Shown one piece after another: positions 56,400 through 64,000 of a DNA stretch of 64,000 nt (within the stretch, counting starts at the first letter, position 1; the number at the start of each line of letters is the position of its first letter). This DNA is from Isoetes taiwanensis (Eukaryota > Streptophyta > Lycopodiopsida > Isoetales > Isoetaceae): contig JAJEKV010000032.1 of assembly GCA_021234155.1 (NCBI GenBank), positions 10,792,099 to 10,856,098 of the forward strand. Direction: 5' to 3'. Both the position numbers and the translations under genes were made by a program. The notes under the pieces were generated by a model, which saw nothing but the letters and a program-made list of their open reading frames with translations, was not told the DNA's origin and did not search any database.

Positions 56400-59300
56400 C
56401 ATGAGAAGATGGCATGCCTGCCGGCCTTATGTGTCGTTAGGGTTCAATTTAGTGGTGTAGCAATAGGCAGAGGAAGCAAAGTGTTGTTTCTTCTAAACTT
56501 TGATTATTTCATTTATTTTCTTGGTATCCTATTTGATTCATAGATGTGGGTGATTGCAATCAGAGCACCAGAAGTGGAGAATTAGAAGCAATCAGACAAG
56601 GAGTAGCGAAAAGGAAGCTTCAAACCATACATTGTAGCCGAGCTTCCCAGATATGTAGTACTTTATAAAAGACACATCTGGTCATTTGCTTAAACTTCGA
56701 TATCGTTCCTCTATTTAAAGTTCTCCAGTTGTGTAGGAAGTTCCTTTTTTGCTCCATTGATTTTGCTTTCTACACACACATTTTTCCTTCAGATCTTTTA
56801 TATTGGGACCAGGACTGTAGTGAAGAGATACAAATATGGCACAGAACATGATAAAAACATATATACACTATCCTATTTCTTCTTGAAAACCTGGAAAAAT
56901 ATGTGCGCGGCAAAATGATGAGAAGAAAGCAGCAATCAAAAGCCCTGATGCTTCAGCCAACAGTCTTCTATTGCCTCGTTTTTCGATATCTTATTTCTCT
57001 CCAAAGCATTGTATATTTGCTACTCGATGAGTTATCCTTTGGTTGCTCAGTCTTATTATCCATCTTTTTAGCCATTATAACTATTTGCCATCACAAATGC
57101 TTTCTTGCTCACTTTAATATGTAGCATAATAACAGGGGGTTTTCTTTGTGTTTTTTTACGCTTTTCACAAAGGTTTTCTTAAGATTTCATGGCGTATTCG
57201 AATGGATGTACTAATGCGTATATCTAGAGTGCACCATTTTTTAGTCGTTGATTTAGCTTTTTTTTTTCAATGGTCTAACATCCAAGGGCTCACAACAAAA
57301 GCCCTCTTTTTATTTTAGGGGCTGAACATGCAAGCCTCGTGGATAGCATTTTAGGGCACGAAACAGGGCTTGCAAATCCTTTTTCCCTATTTTGCACGAG
57401 CATGTGGCAGCCATGGCAATCATCGAGCTATTCCAGTTAGAATTCCAGGAACAGAATGTTTTGCTTTAAAATTTTGATGACCACGATGTCGCATCTCCTC
57501 TTCAGCTCTCGATCATATGATTTAGCATCTCCTCTCGATGCTGGCTTCAAGGCGGCCACGATTTCATATCTCCTCTTCATTTCTCGATGATGGCTATGGC
57601 GGGCTACGCAGCTATGGCTATGGCATGTGAAAACTTTAGAACAGCAGAGGCATGAATAATGAAACTACATATTTTAGGGTTCGCTGGTCGCAGTTTAGGG
57701 CTCGCTGGTTGCTGGTTGTTGCTAGATGTTAGTGTGCCCCGGTTGGACCAAATCAAAGACCTGTGCAACTATTGCCTTTTGGCCAATTTTTAGGTAAGGT
57801 TATGTCGCCCCAATCAGAGAGTAGAGCAGATCACAGCAGAGATAGTTCCATAGGGAAGCTCGGGAATGCCAGAAACCCGTTTGGGGGGGCTGCAGTGGTA
57901 ACCAGGGCCGGGTCCAGCCAAGCTGAAATTCCAAGGGGGGATGATAGTGGTGTTGGAGGTGCCTGCAAGCCCGATCTTGAGCTCAAAATTAGCCATCGAA
58001 TTCTCTACATCCCTTGACCGCATTAGACAAAGACTCCACTTTTGCGGCAATTTGCGGTTTTCAAACCATCGAGCATCTGGCAGTAAGATCTACAATCTCG
58101 TGGTCGCGCTTGCATGAGTGCGGAATTATCCCCGTGAATTTCGAACAATCCCCTTGCATGGTGGCTTGAAGCCCATCATCTCCCATATTATTTCAAATCC
58201 TTGCCGGTTCCACCCGGCTTCCACCCCGTAGCTTGTATGTGCTTCATGATCTTTGGTAGTTGATTAGTCTCACCATAGCCTTTGCATCACAACCGATTTC
58301 TCGTTTATTTCTCGAACTTTAACCAATTTCTATAGCGTAAGCGAAGATCTCCGGCTTGCCTTGTATCCATCAGTTGTCCAACTCATTATATCCCATGTCA
58401 TAGTGATATTTCCTGTTGCGAAATCCATCTAGGCTATGCTGAAGCACGGATTTTGTAGGTGTATCAGAGCATTAAAGCATGAAATAGGTTAGCCCCCCAT
58501 TTGTTTCTGTCTTTCTTTCTTTCTTGCAAAGAATTCTACGATTCACACAGACGGAGGAACGTAGAAGAAGGATCCCTCTTTGGCCATGGTTTTATTTGAA
58601 GCTCTGAATTTCCATTCCCAAGCTAAATCGTCAACTGGCTGATGTGCATTCAGAAATTACTTGGCCTAATTCATTGGCTCATTTGCAGGTTTCCCACTAA
58701 CAGTCTGCACCAGTAACTGATGGGAACTCAATTGCAGCCCCTTGCGCTCGTCATTCACTAGGTTAGCTTAGCTTTATCGAGAGCGTTATCTTCCTTTTTT
58801 CCTTTCGTGTTGATATCTTGTAAAAGCTTGCTGCTTTCTTTTCTCCATAATTATTGCAGCCAGAAACCCGAATTAGAAGCAGAAGCATAACTCCATTGCT
58901 TCGTAATGCAGACAGAAGCATTAATTGCAGTTGGTGATTTTAGCAATGAACTGTAAACCAGAGCACCTATTCAGTTTCATGACTGGGCATGAACAAAATT
59001 TGGCAACAAGATAACTCTTTCGCAAGAGCATGATTTACAAACACGGCAGCCCCTTTTTATAGGTTGTGGCACAGAATTGCAGCCGTATTGCATTTGAGCT
59101 TCTAAAATTTGAAGCTTTGTTGTTGAAAGCAAATGCAAGGAATGTGCATTTCTGTTTTTTGTTACTGAACTATCATTCCTTTGCTTGTAAATTGCAGGCT
59201 TTATATTGGCCTTTGCACAATATAGCCTCTATAAGATTTAATGCTCCATTCTCTGCATTTTATTTAGAAGCACTATAAATTGAGTCATTTATGTACCAAT

Positions 59301-60030
59301 GATCGAATGGGTTTATTGCTTGATGTTACTCGAGTTCTTTGTGTATGGTGTTACTGCAGCAGGATTCACATGTCACATTCTGCAATGTGAGTGGCTTTGG
59401 TTGTCCAAGGTGTTCTCATGGCTTGCATAACAAAATATTCCCTCTTTTTAGTTCCATGGTACATGTTTCTAGATTGCTACATATAGTTGCAGGAGTTAGA
59501 CTGCTATACATTGTTGCAACACAGATTATTTCATGCTTTTAGAAAGATCATAGGAGTTTTGCATGTTTTACATATTTTTACGTACGTTTGTTTTTTTTAG
59601 GGCCCGAAGGGCCCAAAAGTTTTTTAGTATAACAACCAACACATAATTATTATTAACAACATGTATATGTACGGTGTAGATTAAGGAATAAGGGGTGAAT
59701 ATGCCTATCCAATAGCTCTCGTTGCCCGGAGTCACCCCCCGTGTGAATATGCACCCACGTGTAAATGACCGTTATTAACCGAAAGAATAGTTATGCCTTT
59801 TTGTAATTACCATATAAGGGCTAGTTTAGCTGTAACATCATGTTAGGTTTGCTGCACTTTCAATTGCTGCAGGTCTTTTATAGGTGAGAAAAGATACCTT
59901 TCGTCCAATGCCAAATGTAGGTGATGTTCACGGTAAGCTTGATATTTGCTTGAATGACTAGGCTACAAAAATGTTTTAGGCCATCATGTAAGAACTAGTG
60001 CTTTGTTGTGCAGTATTTCTTCCATGTTAA
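56400..60030. other. Intergenic, no supported gene
   Basis: Open frames here (56903-57124, 57763-58017 and the opposite strand, 59066-59278) are short and lack family features. A (TTTC)n run lies at about 58508-58525. Nothing else supported. Confidence 0.4.
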
Positions 60031-60039
60031 TTAATATGT

Positions 60040-63000
60040 TGCTTTCTTTGAATTGTGTTTCAGGTTAGGGTCTATTGCCACAGTTCAGTGCTTTGAGGTG
60101 TGTTCATCATCTATTATTATGTATGTGATCCATTGATATTCTGTATTGTTGACCATTTGTATTTAATTTCCATTGGATTTTCAGCATTCTCACTATATAG
60201 AATTGTTATTCATCTCGACAAATGAGTTTTGCCTTTGACTCACAAATCTATATTTTTATTTTTTAGGCCTATGTTTACATCCACCTTGAATTCTGTTTTG
60301 CTAGGTCTCCGTGGACGTTAAAAAAACTATTCTATTCTATTCTATTAATACCCATATATCATTGCTCTAGAGTTAAGGCTTAGAGACATATTTTGATTTG
60401 GCATTTCATCAGTATATTAGAATTCCCACGAGATTACAGCAGCCATCATTTTCATTCATTCTTCTAGCTTTGAGGCACACTACATTGCTTTTCACATTGG
60501 CCTTGCCTTTGTCCCACTGCATTCCTCGGCTTCGATTTCTATCACTTATTGCATGTATTCGACTATGTCCGCCTTTTTTGCAATTCTCTTGTCCTTGGTC
60601 TTTAGCGTGATATGGTTTTTTCTTAATGTTATTTTTGGTTTCTTTGTTTTTTTCTCTTTTTATTAAAGGTCTAACTGCATAAGCACAAGAAGATGCCAGA
60701 ACAATACGAGCTTAAGGCACAATGTACTTACGCCAGAATAGGAGACTAATGATAAGAACCAAGATACTGATTGCAAATACGTTCCCTCACTTCTGGCTCA
60801 AGGGAGGAACACATGTAAGACATCAGTCGCTTAGCCTATGCCACAGCAACAACACCGATAAATAAATTTTAGCTTATAGGAGATTGCTATTTAGGTAGGC
60901 AAGGGCTCGCAATTTGCTTTACAAGCATACAAAAGCCTGGTAGCGAATCATATGGGTCGAGTTGCAAGAGGTTGTAGATATGGGGTGAATCCTCCTATTA
61001 CACTATAGATGAAATGATGAAATATTTCCTGGCGAGGTTGTTTTGCTATCAAAGTTTGTGATAATATTTTCTAAGTTTTAGGCCATCTAGCCTACCTACC
61101 TTCCATGAACAAGATTTGAGAGACTTCATAAATTCATATTTTACAAATTTCATTGCCATTAAAAGCATCCCTGCTCCAATTCCGATTCCTAGAAGGTGGT
61201 GGCTGATTTCACAGAGAAGAACATAGATGAATTCACGGATGTGGGTGGGAAGGGAAGGAGAACTGAGAAGCCCAAGTAGAAAGAAAAGGTGTTGCAGGAG
61301 GGCTCTGACTTGCTTTCTTTGAATTGTGTTTCAGATTAGGGTCTGTTGCCATTATTCAGTGCTTTGAGGTGCATTCATCATTTATTATTCTGCATGTGAT
61401 CCATTGGTATTCCATATTGTTGATCATCTGTAATTAATTTCCATTGGATTTTCAGCTTCGGCCCATGCAATGTATTTTTGTTTTCTTTGTACTTGTGGTC
61501 GCATGTCCTTCGTGACGCTGCCTTTGTGGTGCGACGTAAAAATATACTTCCTTCCTTCCTTCCTTCCTTCTATAGAATTGTTACTCATTCCGAGAGTTGA
61601 GTTTTGCTTTTGACTCACAATTCTATATTTTTCAGGCCTATGTTTATATCCACCTCGCATTTTCTTTTGCTATTAATATCTATATACAATTGCTCTAGAG
61701 TTAAGGCTAGAGACACATTTTGATTTGGCATTTCATCAGTATACTAGAGTTCTCACGAGATTACACTGCCCATCATTTTCATTCATTCTTCTAGCTTTGG
61801 GGCACACTACATTCCTTTCCACATTGGCCTTGCCTTTGTCCCAACTGCATTCTAAACCTCGACCACCACTGAAACCTCGAATGAACTATCAGTGCCCGCA
61901 CATTCCAAAGCTCAATCTCGACCTCGACTGTGGCTTCGGCTTCGATTTCCATCATTTATTGCATGTATTCGACTCTGTCCGCCTTTTTTGCGATTCTCTT
62001 GTCCTTGGACTTTAGCGCGATGTGGTTTTTTGTTAATGTTATTTATTGGTTTCTTTGGTTTTTTCTTTTTCTTTTTTATTGATCAAAGAGTTTATTAGTT
62101 AGATATAAAAATTATAGAATTTACATGTTTCATCTAACTGCATAAGCACAAGAAGTGCCGCGGCAACACGAGCTTAAAGCACGATGTGCTTCTGCCAGAA
62201 TAAGAGCCTAATGATAATAACTAATTTGAAGATACTGAATCCAAATACGTTCCCTCACTTCTGGCTCAAGAGAGGAACACTTGTAAGTCATCAGTAGTTG
62301 TGCCACAGCAACAACACCGAGAAATAAAGGTGAATACAAATTTAGAATTTTAGCTTACTAGAGATTGCTACTTAGGTAAGGAGGGGCTCGTAATTTGCTT
62401 TACAAAGCATACAAAGGACTGGTAGCGTATCATATGGGTCAAGTTGCAAGAGGTTGTAGATATAGGGATGAATCCTCCCATTCCACTGTAGATGAAACGA
62501 TAAAATATTTCCTGGCGAGGTTGTTTGCCATCAAAATTTGTTCAAATATTTTCTAAATTTTAGGTCATCTAGCCTACCTACCTTTCATGAACAAAATTTG
62601 AAAGACTTCATAAATTCATATTTTGCAAATTTCATTGCCACTAAAAGCATCCGTGCTCCAATTCCGATTCCTTATCATTCCTGTATTGAATCCTCTTAGA
62701 TACCAAATTCCGATTACATGTGGCAATCCAATGCACTCTTCCTGGGATGAAAGCCTATGGAAATTGTTTCTTCGGCTTGTGCAATCTGTAGAGCAGAGTG
62801 GGGATCCTATGGTCAAATGTTAAAGAGACAGCCTAGGAACTGGGAGGGGAAGGTGGAAGCTGATTTCATAGAGAAGAGTATAAAATTCACAGATGCGGGT
62901 GGGAAGGGGAGGAGAACTGAGAAGCCCAAGTAGAAAGGAAAGGTGTTGGAGGAGGACCCTGACTTGCTTTCTTTGAATTGTGTTTCAGTCTATTTCCACA

Positions 63001-63588
63001 GTTCGGTGCTTTGAGGTGCGTTCATTATTTATTATTTTGCATGTGATCCATTGATATTCTGCATTGTTGATCATCTGTATCTAATTTTCGTTGGATTTTT
63101 AGCATTCTGACTCTATAGAATTGTTACTCATCTCGACAATTGAGTTTTGCTTTTGACTCACAATCTATATTTTTCAGGCCTATGTTTACATCCACCTCGC
63201 ATTTTATTTTGCTATTAATACCTATATATCATTGCTCTAGAGTTAAGCTCAGAGATACATTTTGATTTGCCATTTCATAATAATGTTAGAGTTCCCACGA
63301 GATTACATCGGCCATCATTTTCATTCATTCTTCTAGCTTTGGGACACAATACATTGCTTTCCACATTGGCCTTGCCTTTGTCCCAATTGCATTCTCAACC
63401 TTGACCACCACTCAAACCTTGAATGGACTATCAATGCCCGCACATTCCAAAGCTCAATCTCGACCCGACCCTGGCCTCGGCTTCGATTTCCATCACTTAT
63501 TGCATGTATTTGACTCTGCCCGCCTTTTTTGCAATTCTCTTGTCCTTGGACTTTAGTGTGATGTAGTTTTTTCTTGATGTTATTTATT

Positions 63589-63631
<43 letters not shown>

Positions 63632-64000
63632 TGAAGGTCGAAAGCAAAGGGTTTATTAATCAGATATAAAAATTATAGAATTTACATGTCTCATCTAACT
63701 GCATAAGCACAAGAAGATGCCACAGCAACACGACCTTAAAGTACGATGTGCTTACGCCAGAATTAGAGCTTAATGATAACAACTAATTTGAAGATACTGA
63801 ATCCAAATACATTCCCTCACTTCTGGCTCAAGGGAAGAACACTTGTAAGCCATCAGTAGCTTAGCATATGCCACAACAACAACACCGAGAAATAAAGGTG
63901 ATTACAAATTTAGAATTTTAGCTTACTAGAGATTGCTATTTAGATAGGGAGGGGCTCGCAATTTGCTTTACAAAGCATACAAAAGCCTGATAGCAAATCA
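60040..64000 (-). repeat. 1.3-1.7-kb tandem unit, about 2.5 copies, retroelement-tail-like
   Basis: Landmarks recur: CTTTCTTTGAATTGTGTTTC at about 60045, 61315 and 62967; GGCATTTCATCA/GCCATTTCATAA with TTACA..GCCATCATTTTC at about 60400, 61730 and 63270; CATCTAACTGCATAAGCAC-like at about 60670, 62133 and 63692; CCAGAATA then ACTTCTGGCTCAAG further on. Each copy holds a T tract (longest about 40 at 63590-63629) followed by ATTGA..TTTATTA. On the minus strand this reads AATAAA...CAAT then poly(A), like the 3' end of a LINE or retrocopy. Copies differ by several percent and by an insertion. No reverse-transcriptase coding was seen. Confidence 0.75.

Noticed and set aside
57763-58050. Overlapping 84- and 78-residue frames on both strands
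   Set aside because: Neither has a recognisable motif or splice context; the overlap of both strands suggests a GC-richer chance segment.
1-64000. CRISPR arrays, bacterial operons or ribosome binding sites
   Set aside because: Introns, plant telomere units and plant transposons show this is eukaryotic nuclear DNA; the tandem repeats have no constant-spacer pattern.

Overview
The window is nuclear DNA of a land plant with a repeat-rich, probably large genome. The evidence is plant-type telomere units (CCCTAAA), CACTA-type transposons, a gypsy-like primer binding site, a PPR remnant, a B3 domain, fragments of plant Ca2+-ATPase and plastid-lipase genes, and small-exon genes with GT-AG introns. 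A long intact gene with SFI1-type (centrin-binding) repeats would fit a lineage with flagellate sperm (fern, lycophyte, cycad or Ginkgo). That placement is inference, and the species is not identified.

Layout. 1-1240: a polypurine low-complexity tract, then a short block with the 16-bp palindrome ACGTCGCATGCGACGT. 1240-15945: a GC-rich satellite with a period of about 1.12 kb. It has about twelve full units plus a decayed edge copy on the left and a truncated copy on the right. It is interrupted once (4790-5345) by a chimeric unit, and no unit holds a conserved reading frame. 15946-22660: a degenerate CACTA (En/Spm) element on the minus strand with transposase-associated, Tnp2, DUF4218 and DUF4216 remnants, an interstitial telomere array, and palindrome-rich subterminal repeats. 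22700-33650: a graveyard of gene pieces (B3 factor, RAD5/HLTF-like SNF2 helicase, FCP1/HAD-like phosphatase, zinc-finger/coiled-coil ORF, autoinhibited Ca2+-ATPase, PLIP lipase, NDUFAF6-like protein). Among them lie CACTA ends, a foldback element and a dense heat-shock-element cluster.

34216-42146 (minus) is an intact gene of about 15 exons for which I could join the reading phases throughout. It gives about 1035 residues: N-terminal coiled coils, about ten SFI1-like Trp repeats, a coiled coil, six kelch repeats, and a basic coiled-coil tail. 42200-51200 is intergenic and transposon-derived: a minisatellite, a gypsy-type LTR/primer-binding region, an ORF whose first residues copy the histone H3 tail around Lys4, a dead PPR gene, and a tRNA-like hairpin. 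52469-54771 (plus) is an intact seven-exon COQ9 gene (mitochondrial ubiquinone biosynthesis), again with all phases consistent. 54800-64000 holds only short tandem repeats and a 1.3-1.7 kb repeated unit that ends in a poly(T) tract, as a minus-strand retroelement would.

Only two genes look functional: the SFI1-kelch gene and COQ9. Everything else recognisable is broken, truncated or transposon-derived, so there is no operon-like or pathway-level organisation to describe.
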